Positions 1-9,946 are shown, numbered from the stretch's first letter. The stretch: DNA of 64,000 nucleotides from JAWPMT01 sp965267435 (GCA_965267435.1 OZ253960.1:2046001-2110000), one strand, 5' to 3'. Numbers and translations are program-made. The notes: generated by a model from the sequence alone, not told the origin.

Positions 1-2342
1 GCGAAATCAAATCCCAGCGGGATGAGGTTGGAGTTGTCGTCATCGCCCAGGGTCACCGTCGTACCCAACGTCTGAATATCCAACCAATCGAATGCCACGC
101 CTTCGTCGCTGTCCGCCCAGACATAACCGCTTAGCGTATCAGTACCCGTCAGGGATGACACTTGCCGATAGGCATTCACTTCCGTCTTACCAACCGTCAC
201 AGATCCTGTAGTCGGCACGAAAGATGGCGTCGGACGTCGAACCGCATCAGTCGTCAACGTGAAGTTGAGGGTGGTACTGTGATTGTTCGTCAGAGTGACT
301 GGATATGAAGCTACCTCTCCCGCCGCATGAGTAAGTGAAAAGTGATCTTCTGAAAGAGTGATACTTGGACGTTCCGACCCAATTCCCTGCAGTGCAACAA
401 CGGCCGTGTCCGCGTTCGAGTAGATCGTCATCTCCGTATCATACTGCTGTAGGGCTGCCGGAGTGAAGGTGACACCAAGATCATAAGAAGCCTGGGGGGC
501 GACCGAGAAGGTAGATTCTACCAGAGAGAATACCGCGTCACCTACATCGATCCTCGTGACATCTAGTTGTTCGAAGCCTGAATTGATGATCCGCAGGTCC
601 ACCACGGATGTCTCATTGATGATGCCGTAACCCACATCAAGCGAAGAGGCAACTGTAAGTACCGGTTCAGTGGTGGGAACGCCTACTGCATTCCAGGCTT
701 CGATGACCGCCAGGTGTTCTATACTATTCTCGCCATACAGATCGATCGCAGACTGCTCGGCCCCAACGCGGGCATCAATGTAGGTTGAACTTGAAGTGAG
801 GTAAACGGTCAGGTTCCTGTAGGCAATGGCATCGGCTGCATCCCTCCCGATAGTCGGAACCTCATAGGCGTATCCAAAATCGTTGGTGCCTGTACCGCCT
901 TCTACCAGCAGGTAATACCAGAAGTTCTGAACGCCACTGTTATAATGAACGCCCCCGTTGTCACCGGAGCCTGTGTACCAGAGCTCGCCGAGGTAGGTGT
1001 CCGGCTGCCCCTGGCTATTGGGGTCACTGATTGAGCGAATCATGCCTGTGCCACTGGTAAATATCTGATCCCCAAGATTCCAACTGGCCGTGGCTGGAAA
1101 TGTCTCAAACTCGATCGATTGACCGAAAATGTCGCTGAAGGACTCGTTGAGTGCGCCTGATTCGTTTTGATAGATCAGCCCTGCACTGTACTGAGTCACG
1201 GCATGCGCAATCTCATGGCCCACGATGTCCAGCGAAACGAGAGCTGTAATTGAAGTACCGTTGCCATCCCCGTAGGTCATCCGTGAACCATCCCAAAAGG
1301 CATTGACATAGTCATTGGAATAGTGGACATAAGATCGAATGGCAGCACCCGCATCGTTGAAGCTGTTCCTTCCGTGCTTGTGCAAGAAGTAGTCATAAGT
1401 CGCACCTGCGCCAAAGTGCGCGCTCACTCCCGCCTGGCTATGCTGCTCGTCAAAGTGACTATCACCCTCCATAAAGAGCTGTGCACCAGAATAATTCGTC
1501 GAGTTTTGCATGTCGTAGGTGTAGATGCCTTCCCCGCGTGTCGTCTCACCCAGGTAGTAGTTACTGGCATCCTCAGTGACGAGCATCGACACCTCCCCGT
1601 CATATAGGGTTTGACCAGAGCCATTAACCACATTATGATGGATCTTGTTATACTTGTTGACAATCTCCCCAGTGTGCGCGTCTACTTCGACAGTGTACCG
1701 ACCAAGCGGCTGGGAGGCGTAGATATCAAATGAATAGATCAATTGAAGTGGCGCCCCCTTGCGGTAATCTCTGGAACTAATGGCTAGCTCAGCTTGAGGA
1801 AAATAAGTTGTATCTGGGTTGTTGGTCTCGCTGCGAAGAAATGCCTCTTGGGCCTGGTCTTCCCAAGCATAATCCTGAGCACCGACCTGCGCAATTGCGA
1901 TTTCTAACGCCTGCTCTTCTGTGAGTGAAGGGTTGGTATCCATCTGAACCTGCCGGTGCAAGCGGCCATTGGCCTTGGTGACCCAATTGTTTCCTCGAAT
2001 ATGAAAGACATATTCAGCACCGCGAATTTCAATATCATTATAAGTTTCCTGGTACTTGAAATGCTGGTCACCCAATTTATCTTGCACGATACCAGTGCGC
2101 TTGAGGTCACAGCCGATGGCTAACCTGAAAGTCGCTGGCATTGAAGCAATCGTCCCGAAAGGGGTGTTGTCTTCAAACTGTACGAACGTTGGATCACTGT
2201 TATCGTCGGTGATGACGAACCGGGCATTGGAGACGAATTGACGAGCTTGCGCTCCTGTGTGGCCCGTCCGCGTCTGGGCAAAAGAAGCGGTGGCCACAAT
2301 TGTAGCCACCACTAACACGGAGAAACGTGTGATAGTAAACAT
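1..2342 (-). CDS. Secreted M4 (thermolysin-type) metallopeptidase, C-terminus cut by window edge
   Basis: The reading frame runs on the minus strand from an ATG at 2342 off the left edge with no stop (780 codons visible). It opens with a Sec signal peptide (MFTITRFSVLVVATIV... ending near ASFAQ), followed by an FTP/PepSY-type propeptide (LTEEQALEIA region). The catalytic domain has HEIAH at about residues 376-380, the downstream zinc-ligand segment GALNESFSDIFG, and the conserved GGVHYNSGVQN substrate-site motif, all diagnostic of family M4. After about residue 550 it continues into beta-sandwich repeats of the ASH/CARDB kind (LRIINSGFEQL, VALQGIGSERP), common in long secreted Bacteroidota proteases, so a T9SS sorting domain may lie outside the window. 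It should be exported and cleave proteins extracellularly. It is divergent from mnmE and not linked to it functionally. The peptidase call is secure; the C-terminal domains are tentative. Confidence 0.93.
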   Translation of the reverse strand, partial: MFTITRFSVLVVATIVATASFAQTRTGHTGAQARQFVSNARFVITDDNSDPTFVQFEDNTPFGTIASMPATFRLAIGCDLKRTGIVQDKLGDQHFKYQETYNDIEIRGAEYVFHIRGNNWVTKANGRLHRQVQMDTNPSLTEEQALEIAIAQVGAQDYAWEDQAQEAFLRSETNNPDTTYFPQAELAISSRDYRKGAPLQLIYSFDIYASQPLGRYTVEVDAHTGEIVNKYNKIHHNVVNGSGQTLYDGEVSMLVTEDASNYYLGETTRGEGIYTYDMQNSTNYSGAQLFMEGDSHFDEQHSQAGVSAHFGAGATYDYFLHKHGRNSFNDAGAAIRSYVHYSNDYVNAFWDGSRMTYGDGNGTSITALVSLDIVGHEIAHAVTQYSAGLIYQNESGALNESFSDIFGQSIEFETFPATASWNLGDQIFTSGTGMIRSISDPNSQGQPDTYLGELWYTGSGDNGGVHYNSGVQNFWYYLLVEGGTGTNDFGYAYEVPTIGRDAADAIAYRNLTVYLTSSSTYIDARVGAEQSAIDLYGENSIEHLAVIEAWNAVGVPTTEPVLTVASSLDVGYGIINETSVVDLRIINSGFEQLDVTRIDVGDAVFSLVESTFSVAPQASYDLGVTFTPAALQQYDTEMTIYSNADTAVVALQGIGSERPSITLSEDHFSLTHAAGEVASYPVTLTNNHSTTLNFTLTTDAVRRPTPSFVPTTGSVTVGKTEVNAYRQVSSLTGTDTLSGYVWADSDEGVAFDWLDIQTLGTTVTLGDDDNSNLIPLGFDF

Positions 2343-2492
2343 TAGCTGGTTCAGTTTTAGTTCTTGTGTATTAGGTTGAATACACATTCAAAACTGTAGC
2401 AGAATAATGCAAAAAATTATTTATATAGTACCATTGATGGATTTCGGTGGATGAACAAGAATGATCGATGAGTGAACGGAAATTTTCGATAA
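2343..2492. promoter_or_regulatory. Divergent intergenic region, M4 peptidase / mnmE
   Basis: These 150 bases separate two divergent starts and must hold both promoters. The stretch is AT-rich. A short inverted repeat, TTGAAT-ACAC-ATTCAA, sits at 2376-2391 close to the peptidase start and could be a small operator. I could not place a convincing Bacteroidota -33/-7 promoter pair with correct spacing. Confidence 0.3.
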
Positions 2493-3845
2493 ATGAACCT
2501 AGATGATACAATAGTGGCTCTTTCAACGCCCCCTGGCGTAGGCGCCATTGGAGTTGTAAGACTCTCAGGATCAATGAGTTTTGATATATTCCAATCCATC
2601 TTTAAAGGCAAGGATCTACAGGCTGCATCGTCCCATACCGCGCACTTCGGTTTGATTAAGGATGGCGATGACGTAGTAGACGAAGTCGTAGCCACCATTT
2701 TCAAGGCACCGAACTCTTACACGAAGGAAGATGTCATCGAAATTTCATGTCACGGATCTCCGTACATTCTGAAGCAGGTGATCCGACTGCTGCTGAACAA
2801 AGGTGCCCGCCTGGCAGCTCCCGGGGAGTTTACACAACGTGCCTTCCTTCACGGACGTTTCGACCTTGCCCAAGCCGAAGCAGTAGCCGACCTTATCGCT
2901 GCAGAAAGCAAGACCGCCCATGACACGGCCATGAAGCAAATGCGCGGCGGGTTCTCCAACGAAATCAAGCAACTCAGGGAACGTCTGATACACTTCGCAT
3001 CCATGATTGAGCTGGAGTTAGACTTCTCGGAGGAAGATGTCGAGTTTGCCAGTCGGGAGGAGTTGACAGCTCTTGTACAACGTATTCAGGTGGTTGTAAC
3101 GGGTTTGATGCAGAGTTTTGAGTTGGGGAACGTGCTGAAGAACGGTATACCGGTGGTCATTGCTGGTAAACCCAATGCCGGAAAGTCAACATTGCTCAAC
3201 GCCCTGCTCAATGAAGAGCGAGCAATTGTAAGTGACATACCCGGAACGACGCGGGATGTGATTGAGGATGCCATCAACATCAATGGTATCATTTTCCGTT
3301 TCATTGATACGGCGGGATTGCGCGAAACAGACGATACGATCGAATCGATCGGTGTTGACAGAACCAAGGAACGGATGCGCCAGGCCAGTGTAATTATTCT
3401 CATGGTGGACTTGGAAAACGAGACTTTGGCTTCAATAGCCGAGCAACGAAAGGATGTTGAAAAGCTAGGGATCCCCTACCTACTTGTTGGGAACAAAGAG
3501 GACGTCTCGCAATCGCCCGAACTCACGAATGACTTGTCGCTCAGCATTAGTGCAAAGGAGCACTCCCACCTGGAAGAACTGAAGGAGAAGCTCCTCGAGT
3601 TAAGCAATGTGAAATCGCTGTCTTCCGCGAATACGATCGTCACGAGCAGTAGACATTACGAAGGTCTTAAGTTAACAAGTAACGCTTTAGATAAAGTGCT
3701 TGAAGGGATTGATAAACAGATCACTAACGACTTTCTAGCATTAGATATACGTGAAGCACTGAATCACTTGGGAGAACTAACCGGGGAGATCACGACGGAT
3801 GATTTGCTGGAGAATATCTTCAGTAAGTTTTGTATTGGGAAGTGA
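2493..3845 (+). CDS. mnmE: tRNA uridine-5-carboxymethylaminomethyl(34) synthesis GTPase MnmE
   Basis: MnmE (TrmE) is a cytoplasmic GTPase that, with MnmG, modifies the wobble uridine of certain tRNAs using a tetrahydrofolate one-carbon unit. The 450-residue length is normal. The N-terminal folate-binding domain starts TIVALSTPPGVGAIGVVRLSG, a signature of the family. The G domain has the P-loop GKPNAGKST at about 225-233, the G2 segment PGTTRD, G3 DTAG and G4 NKED. The protein ends in FCIGK, where the cysteine is the conserved catalytic residue of the family. The ATG at 2493 gives the usual N-terminus. It is a single gene, divergent from the M4 peptidase and convergent with the DUF1501 gene 25 bases downstream. 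It is a housekeeping gene and the only certain core gene in the window. Confidence 0.97.
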   Translation: MNLDDTIVALSTPPGVGAIGVVRLSGSMSFDIFQSIFKGKDLQAASSHTAHFGLIKDGDDVVDEVVATIFKAPNSYTKEDVIEISCHGSPYILKQVIRLLLNKGARLAAPGEFTQRAFLHGRFDLAQAEAVADLIAAESKTAHDTAMKQMRGGFSNEIKQLRERLIHFASMIELELDFSEEDVEFASREELTALVQRIQVVVTGLMQSFELGNVLKNGIPVVIAGKPNAGKSTLLNALLNEERAIVSDIPGTTRDVIEDAININGIIFRFIDTAGLRETDDTIESIGVDRTKERMRQASVIILMVDLENETLASIAEQRKDVEKLGIPYLLVGNKEDVSQSPELTNDLSLSISAKEHSHLEELKEKLLELSNVKSLSSANTIVTSSRHYEGLKLTSNALDKVLEGIDKQITNDFLALDIREALNHLGELTGEITTDDLLENIFSKFCIGK

Positions 3846-3870
3846 TATAGTCCTCAAGGGCAAATCACCG

Positions 3871-5310
3871 CTACGCCTCTCTCCCAAACAACCGCATAAT
3901 GGGCTCACCCAGGCCATCCGGTGTGGTATAAACGGGACGGCCTTCGACCGTGTAGTGGGTTTCGGGAGGGATGCCCAAAGCATGATAGATGGTTTGATGG
4001 ATCTGGTCAATCACTACGGTGTCTTCAATGGACGAACAGGGCCGTTCGTCTGCGGTCTTGCCGAACACCAATCCCCTTTCAATGCCTCCACCCCACATCA
4101 GGATAGAGGCGCCATCGGTAAAGTGCCGGTGCATGCCGTAGTGCTTTTCGTCTTCGATCTTGTCGGGAACCATCACCTGGTCTTTGACCTTTTCTCCAGG
4201 CCGGCCCTCCAGGAGTGCGTCACGACTGAACTCGCTGGCCAAAATGATCAGTGTCCGGTCCAGGTGGCCACTTTCATCGAGATCCCTGATCAACTGAGCG
4301 ATGGGCTTGTCGATGTATTGCTTCATCCGCCCGGCCCGTAGGTGGCCATTCTCATGGGTGTCCCACCCCAGGAAGGGCTCGTACTCCGACGAAACACTGA
4401 TGAACCGCGCTCCTTGCTGCACGAGTCGCTTCGCCATCAGGCACCCTAGTCCAAAGCGACCGGTGTTGTACTCCTTGTAGACCTTCTCGGGCTCATCCTG
4501 CAGGTCAAAGGCCTTGACTTCCGGGGAATTGAGCAGGCGGTAGGACTGCTCCATCGAGCGCTTGAGGGACTCCTTCTGGTAGTCACTACTGATGCCTCCT
4601 ACAGCGCTTTTGTCGATCAATTCCTTATAAAGCTGGTTGCGCGCCTCAAAACGCTTGACAGACATCCCTTGTGGTGGCCGCACGCTCTGCATCCCGGAGG
4701 AGGGATCCGACACAAGAAACGGACTGTATTCTCCCCCAAGGAAACCCGCAGAGTGAAAGGCTTTGAGCTCCTCTCCTTCTCCGACTGTGAACCTTTGGCC
4801 CAACGAAATGAAAGGCGGGATCACTTCATTTTTGGGGCCAAGTTCTTTGGCGATCCAAGCACCGATGTGCGGGACCTGCACGGACTGGGGAGGCTCGTAG
4901 CACGTATGCCAGTGGTACTGGTGGCGGGTATGGAGGATATGGCCGAGGTCTGCCGATCGATAGGATCGAATGATCGCCCCGCGGTCCATCACACTTCCAA
5001 TGGATTCTAAGCCCTCCGAGAAATAGAGGCCATCAACCGCTGTGGGGGCTTTGGGGAAGGTGCTCAAGATTCTTTTGCTCTCCACACCTTTCGTGTAGGG
5101 CGTGTAGGCTTTCGGATCAAAGGTCTCGGTGTGCGCCATGCCCCCGGCCATATACAAGAGGATCACTGCATCAGCGGTGGCAGGGATTTTGGGGCCATTG
5201 CAGGATGACAGGAAGCTTGCTGAAGGGATGGAAGTGGACAATGCTGCGGCCGTGGCCAATCCCATCTTTTTGATGAATTCTCTTCGATGTAGTTCTTCCA
5301 AATTTTGCAT
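3871..5310 (-). CDS. DUF1501 family protein with RR-type signal
   Basis: A 479-residue DUF1501 protein; the family has no established biochemical role but is related in fold to alkaline phosphatases and sulfatases. The N-terminus has RREFIKKMGL followed by an Ala-rich hydrophobic stretch, a Tat-like export signal with a possible lipidation site (LSSC). Sequence features include MAGGMAHTETFDPK near the start of the mature protein, ASEFSRD, a His-rich YGMHRHFTDG segment and IDQIHQTIYHALGI near the C-terminus. These match the equivalent positions of the other two DUF1501 proteins (GGEFGRT, YGRDHHP, VHDFHATLLHILGI), but the sequence is clearly a more diverged subfamily. It is the last gene of the symporter/aldolase/DUF1553 cluster, 864 bases downstream of the DUF1553 gene, its usual partner. 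The family call is firm; a role in carbohydrate ester hydrolysis is inference only. Confidence 0.85.
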   Translation of the reverse strand: MQNLEELHRREFIKKMGLATAAALSTSIPSASFLSSCNGPKIPATADAVILLYMAGGMAHTETFDPKAYTPYTKGVESKRILSTFPKAPTAVDGLYFSEGLESIGSVMDRGAIIRSYRSADLGHILHTRHQYHWHTCYEPPQSVQVPHIGAWIAKELGPKNEVIPPFISLGQRFTVGEGEELKAFHSAGFLGGEYSPFLVSDPSSGMQSVRPPQGMSVKRFEARNQLYKELIDKSAVGGISSDYQKESLKRSMEQSYRLLNSPEVKAFDLQDEPEKVYKEYNTGRFGLGCLMAKRLVQQGARFISVSSEYEPFLGWDTHENGHLRAGRMKQYIDKPIAQLIRDLDESGHLDRTLIILASEFSRDALLEGRPGEKVKDQVMVPDKIEDEKHYGMHRHFTDGASILMWGGGIERGLVFGKTADERPCSSIEDTVVIDQIHQTIYHALGIPPETHYTVEGRPVYTTPDGLGEPIMRLFGREA

Positions 5311-6174
5311 GACTCCTGAAGGTCGGTAGTGACGCTCCCAAATCTCGTTGTTCCAAAATAGTGCAACTCCTGTGAACTGCCAACATTGAACTTGCTTCGA
5401 TAAGCAACTCGATCAAACTGATCTTGTATTTTTTAGAGAAATTATCCCCATAAGCCCGACTACTTCCCCGATCCTTCTTTGCTAGCGCATCCTTATTGGT
5501 CCTAAGAATTTATATTTTCCACCGCTCAAGCCACGGGGCTCCCGATTTTTGAGAGATCAAAAACCGGGGAAAAAATCTTTCCTCCAAACAAGGTCTTCCG
5601 AGATAAGGCATCACTCTCAAAAGGCTCGTTGCACCAAGGACTAGCGAAGAGAACTACCTTCGATCTAGGTTGTGGCACGACTGAGTTTGGAGGAATAGCA
5701 CGCAAGTCGAACGCCAAAGGGATTCCAGCAGCAACATCGCATGCACGTACTCACCAATTCCCCATGAACTCCAAAGTAGTCTAACGAGAACGAACAGTCA
5801 ACCTCTTGCACAGGGTGCTCTCGGAAATAGCCTGATGCTTCAGAGTGATCTGCATTTGGAACATAAGTCACATCCTCCAAGTACTCTTGTCGAATTATTC
5901 TTATTGAAACAAACTGCCAATCTCTAGTTGAACTGGACGGTGGTAGTGGCGCGGTGGCCCGGCACAATCGCGGGGTTGGCGATGGCTTGCGGGTGGAAGC
6001 ATGATTGGGCCAAGGATTTTTTGGTTCGTTTTTGATCCTTCAAAAATGAACAGCCCCTGCGGCTCGAGCAGTAGGAATTAGAAAATTCAATGAATACAAC
6101 CACAGTCACAGTGATCGACCAAGATCCTGATATCCCTTAGAAATTCTCTGTTCGATACAAAAAATGAAATGCCA
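5311..6174. other. 864-bp region without a convincing gene
   Basis: This gap separates a DUF1553 gene from its DUF1501 partner on the same strand, where the two other pairs in this window are only 4-8 bases apart. I see no frame with recognisable protein similarity. The longest minus-strand frames (about 100 codons at 5665-5967 and 63 codons at 5526-5717) have unusual composition and no domain I recognise. The stretch holds a strong hairpin at 5541-5568 and, around 5995-6060, a block (ATTTTTTGGTTCGTTTTTG and neighbours) that resembles intergenic repeat DNA. It may be an insertion remnant. Confidence 0.5.
5541..5568. repeat. Hairpin with 12-bp arms and GAGA loop
   Basis: CCCGATTTTTGA and TCAAAAACCGGG flank a GAGA tetraloop; the arms pair with a single mismatch. 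No T-tract follows on either strand, so it does not look like a standard intrinsic terminator. It lies in the gene-free gap between the DUF1553 and DUF1501 genes. Confidence 0.6.
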
Positions 6175-9012
6175 CTAATTGATAAATTGAAATTCGGGTA
6201 AGAGCAGGGTGGCCCAAAAAAGGTCCTGAACAGCAGCAACATCCGGAGTCTCGCCAAGGGCATCCAGTATGACCTCGTTTTCCTCCGCGCTTGGGGCCCT
6301 ACCCAGACACTGTAGATAAAGCTCGTTGGCGATCGACGTAGGGTCGGACTGATAAGCAGCCAGCCATTTCTCGGCGCCCTCTTCCAACACCTCGTTGAAG
6401 AATTCGCCATTGGTCAGTTCCAGCGCCTGTAAGAGTGAGGCTTGCTCCTCTCGCGTTGTCGCCACATTTTCCCGAGTGGGTCTACCCAGCGCCTTCATGA
6501 ACGGGTCTAATTTGACCAGCGACGCCCTTGCAAACCGCTGCTCTTCGACATCAAAATCGAAATTGATCATCTTGCCCCAGTAGTCCGGGTACACCCGGAC
6601 CTGTTGCCAGGCGGTGTCATCAAACCCTGCTTCCTTCCATCCTTCCGGCGGTGGTGCGTCGGTGCAGACCCACTCCTTATCTGACTCGAAAATGGTCTCA
6701 GTGCCATCTTCGTATACTACCTGCATTCTGAATAGGATCCCGGCAGGATTGGGAATGGGGCCTTCATTTTCTCCTTCAATAGCGATGAGATTGGCGCCGT
6801 GAGCGAGCACTCCGCTGACATCCGCCCTACCGATCTCTTTCCAATTGTCTCCAGAGGCAACACGCTCTCCATTGACGAAGAGCGCAAAGGAATGATCTAC
6901 CGAGATCATGACCCGAGCAGAGGCGATTGACTTCTTCGGCAGCGAAAAGGACTTTCTGAAATATCGTTTGCCGGGTTTGGGCAGCACCCGACGATCAAAC
7001 TCGATCTCATTGTGCCATATCCGCCTGAAGCTGATGTCCTTTGGCGCAGGATCAAACGCCACGGAGGCATAGACGGGCGTAATCACCTGACTCACAGCGT
7101 CGGTAAACTGCTCTGCACTCAGCCGACGGACCAAAGGCCCCCGATAAACGTACATCTCCGTCATGGTGGCCATCGGATCTTTGTAGCCCACTGTTGGCAG
7201 CTGATAGGCCTTGCTGGTAATGATGTTGGTGATCAGATACTTCAGATCATAGTTGTGATCGATGAAATCCTGTGTAAGCCAATCAAGCAAGTCCGCATTC
7301 CACGGGTCGTTGTCCATTTCATCCACAGGTTCGACGATACCGCGACCATTCAGCCGTTCCCAGATCCTGTTGACAATGGTGCGATACAGCCGGCCATTCT
7401 CTGGCTTCACCATGGCTTCCGAGAGGAGCTTCAGCCGTTCCTTCAGTGTCTCCGCTTCCACAGATCCCAATTCCGTGTAGATGAACTCCGTTTTTGCCAT
7501 TCTACCGGTTGGCTTGTCGCAACGGTGCAGCTCCAGTGTGCTATCTGAAAAGATGTTGGCAAAGGCGTAAGTCTGCTCCAGCGTAAGATTACTTACGAAG
7601 CTGTTGTGACAGGAGGCGCATTTGACGTTCATGCCCATAAGGGACTGACCGATATTTTGAGCCGCCTGCATGGAAGTGGTCTGACTGGCATTGACAACTC
7701 CACGCCATTTGATCCCTTTGATGAAGCCTTCGGAGCCATCTATGGGATCGATGAGTTCTGCCACCATCTGGTCATAAGTCTTGTTGGTTAACAGCGAGCT
7801 GTACAACCAATCAGTGATCTGCTTCCTCCCACCAGTAATGAATCCCGTACCCGAGTAGTCATTGCGAAGGATGTCATTCCAGAAGCTGATCCAGTGTTGT
7901 GCATAGTTCTGGTTGTCACCGAGCAATGATTCGATCAGACCTCCACGCTTGTTTGGCCTCTTGCTTTCAGCAAAAGCCTGTATGTCTTCTGGTGTTGGCA
8001 GCAATCCTATAATGTCGAGGTAGGCCCTTTTGATGAAGGTGCGATCATCCACGACCTCGGGCCATTCGATACCCTGGTTGTCAAAATAAGCATTGACCAA
8101 CCTGTCAATCGGATGGTCGTGACCCCTTGCTTGTGGAAGCTCGACCCTGGACAATGCCAATGGCGCTTCCGGGAATACTTTCACATCGCCCTCCACCCAA
8201 TGGGCGCCATTGTCAATCCACCAACCGATCAGATTGATTTGTTCTTTCGTCAGGATCGTCCCTTTCTGTGGCATGAAGTCATCGTGACCCTTGGGCAGGG
8301 TGATGCGGCGCATGAGCTCGCTGTTTTCGGCGTCGCCGACCACGAGCAGTGGCCCCGATTCTCCTCCTTCAAAAACGCCTTCACGGTGGTCCAGCCGCAG
8401 CTCCCCTTCCAGCTTTTCGTCACTATGACACTGATAACAGCTGTGGGCAAACATCGCGCGAACTTCGAGGCTAACGCGATCCAGTTGTTTCATGGATACG
8501 GAATCTCTTTGGGAGACTTCTGCCAGCAGTAATCCGGTTTTGGAATGGTCGAGATACTCCTGATTGCCCGGCAAGACCTCAGTGAGGTAGTCTTCCCCGT
8601 GAGTCAGGCTGGCGCCCAGGTGTCCCGTGACAGTGAGGACAATGGTGGTGATAATCAAAGCACTACGGTAGGGCACCAGGTTGGGCTCCTCCTGGCCTCT
8701 CGAACGATACAATAACCAGGCTGTCACCAGCGAGCCAGCAGTGGTTGCCAACCCGAGGATTTGATGATTTCTGACGGTGCTCCCCGAATAGGAGTCAAAA
8801 TTGGCGAGAAGCAGACCCATGACGGAGGCAATGACCGCTGAAAGAGCCCCTAAATTCACCAGCCACGAAATCCCTTCTCTCAGTCCCTGTTTACCGCGTA
8901 GTGTCAATAGCTCCATCAAAAGCGCCACGAAAAGCAGCGCGATGGGAAAATGGACGATCATCGGATGAAGCCGTCCAATCAACTGAAAGATCCAACTGAG
9001 GCTATCCATCAT
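6175..9012 (-). CDS. Membrane-anchored PSCyt1/DUF1549/DUF1553 protein with galactose-binding-like insert
   Basis: A 945-residue protein. Residues 1-135 hold about four membrane segments of the DUF2231 type (MIVHFPIALLFVALLMELL...). A cytochrome-c-like domain follows with CYQCH at 192-196 and a distal methionine in DFMPQKG. Next comes a DUF1549 domain (NAYFDNQGIEWPEVVDDR...AYLDIIGLLPTPEDI) that includes a second haem-type motif, CASCH. The DUF1553 region (NRIWERLNGRGIVEP...) is interrupted at roughly residues 690-830 by a jelly-roll, galactose-binding-like domain (DHSFALFVNGERVASGDNW, EGWKEAGFDDTAWQQV), typical of carbohydrate-active proteins. The soluble part should be periplasmic, with haem attached there. 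It sits 31 bases after the DapA-like gene and upstream of a DUF1501 gene. Such proteins are abundant in Planctomycetes; the substrate and reaction are unknown. An electron-transfer role in sugar oxidation is inference. Confidence 0.87.
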   Translation of the reverse strand: MMDSLSWIFQLIGRLHPMIVHFPIALLFVALLMELLTLRGKQGLREGISWLVNLGALSAVIASVMGLLLANFDSYSGSTVRNHQILGLATTAGSLVTAWLLYRSRGQEEPNLVPYRSALIITTIVLTVTGHLGASLTHGEDYLTEVLPGNQEYLDHSKTGLLLAEVSQRDSVSMKQLDRVSLEVRAMFAHSCYQCHSDEKLEGELRLDHREGVFEGGESGPLLVVGDAENSELMRRITLPKGHDDFMPQKGTILTKEQINLIGWWIDNGAHWVEGDVKVFPEAPLALSRVELPQARGHDHPIDRLVNAYFDNQGIEWPEVVDDRTFIKRAYLDIIGLLPTPEDIQAFAESKRPNKRGGLIESLLGDNQNYAQHWISFWNDILRNDYSGTGFITGGRKQITDWLYSSLLTNKTYDQMVAELIDPIDGSEGFIKGIKWRGVVNASQTTSMQAAQNIGQSLMGMNVKCASCHNSFVSNLTLEQTYAFANIFSDSTLELHRCDKPTGRMAKTEFIYTELGSVEAETLKERLKLLSEAMVKPENGRLYRTIVNRIWERLNGRGIVEPVDEMDNDPWNADLLDWLTQDFIDHNYDLKYLITNIITSKAYQLPTVGYKDPMATMTEMYVYRGPLVRRLSAEQFTDAVSQVITPVYASVAFDPAPKDISFRRIWHNEIEFDRRVLPKPGKRYFRKSFSLPKKSIASARVMISVDHSFALFVNGERVASGDNWKEIGRADVSGVLAHGANLIAIEGENEGPIPNPAGILFRMQVVYEDGTETIFESDKEWVCTDAPPPEGWKEAGFDDTAWQQVRVYPDYWGKMINFDFDVEEQRFARASLVKLDPFMKALGRPTRENVATTREEQASLLQALELTNGEFFNEVLEEGAEKWLAAYQSDPTSIANELYLQCLGRAPSAEENEVILDALGETPDVAAVQDLFWATLLLPEFQFIN

Positions 9013-9043
9013 TGTGAGTGAGAATATAGTCGATACTTAACTC

Positions 9044-9946
9044 TCACCTCAATAGGCCAATGTCCTTCAACACGCTCTCCACAATCTTGATCTCTTCGGA
9101 TGTCAGGTCCAGCCAACTGTCCTTCATCCGGAAGGTGCTCCGACCGAGGATGGCCGCAGCGGCTTTGATAACCGGTACCCCCTTCCCCGGCAGCACAGTG
9201 ACGAGTCGGTAGGCATCGTTGAGTATTTTCTGGTGAGCCCACATCTCGTCGATATCGCCTCTTTGGAGGGCTTCGTAAACGGCCACATTCGCAGCGATAC
9301 TCACATTTCCGAGGCCCGTGACCAGCGCCTTCGCACCCGCTTGCAAAGAAGATGAGTGCAACAGGTCGTCTCCCTGCATCCAGCAAAAACCATCGGAAGC
9401 AAAGGAAGTTGCTCCCTGCACAAAAGCCTGGAAGTCACCGGAACTATCCTTCACCCCCACGATGTTGGGATTCACCGATAGCTTAGCCAACGTGTCCAGC
9501 AGCACTGTTTTGTTGACTACCTGCGGAATATTGTACAGCACCAAAGGAGCAGGAGCTGCAGCTGCCACCTCCACAAAGTGCTTTATGATCATCTCCTGAT
9601 CAGCCGGGTAGTACAAAGGCGGTACCGCCACCACATAATCAGGTGACAGGTCTGCCATTCGCTCCATATCTGCGATGACCTGGTGCGTGGTGGGGAGAAT
9701 GGAACAGGCATAGAGATCGATCTTGCCCTTCGTCACCGATTGGATGATGCTCAGATTCTCATATCGCTCATCGGCTGAAAGCAGCAGTCCCTCTCCGGTG
9801 GAGCCATTGACAAAGAATCCGTGCAGACCCCCATCAACCATGAAGCGCGTGAGCTTTTCCAGCATCGGCTGGTCAATGTTGCCAGCATCATCGAAGGGTG
9901 TCAAAATAGCGTTCACCACGCCGGTGGGGGTTTTCATTGCATTCAT
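9044..9946 (-). CDS. Dihydrodipicolinate synthase / N-acetylneuraminate lyase family aldolase
   Basis: A 300-residue TIM-barrel class I aldolase. The Schiff-base lysine is in VGVKDSSGD (about K166) and the partner tyrosine in LYNIP (about Y138). The pyruvate carboxylate-binding loop reads GSTGEG at 48-53, closer to the GSTGE of N-acetylneuraminate lyases and sugar-acid aldolases than to the GTTGE of biosynthetic DapA. The gene overlaps the stop of the upstream symporter gene (ATGA) and precedes a DUF1553 gene by 31 bases, so it looks catabolic: it probably cleaves an imported sugar acid to pyruvate and an aldehyde. Which sugar acid (sialic acid, a 2-keto-3-deoxy acid or other) cannot be read from the sequence. 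Family call secure, substrate unknown. Confidence 0.9.
   Translation of the reverse strand: MNAMKTPTGVVNAILTPFDDAGNIDQPMLEKLTRFMVDGGLHGFFVNGSTGEGLLLSADERYENLSIIQSVTKGKIDLYACSILPTTHQVIADMERMADLSPDYVVAVPPLYYPADQEMIIKHFVEVAAAAPAPLVLYNIPQVVNKTVLLDTLAKLSVNPNIVGVKDSSGDFQAFVQGATSFASDGFCWMQGDDLLHSSSLQAGAKALVTGLGNVSIAANVAVYEALQRGDIDEMWAHQKILNDAYRLVTVLPGKGVPVIKAAAAILGRSTFRMKDSWLDLTSEEIKIVESVLKDIGLLR

Noticed and set aside
5665..5967. Minus-strand open frame of 100 codons
   Set aside because: Cys-rich with no recognisable family and overlaps repeat-like DNA. Kept only as an unresolved gap, not as a gene.
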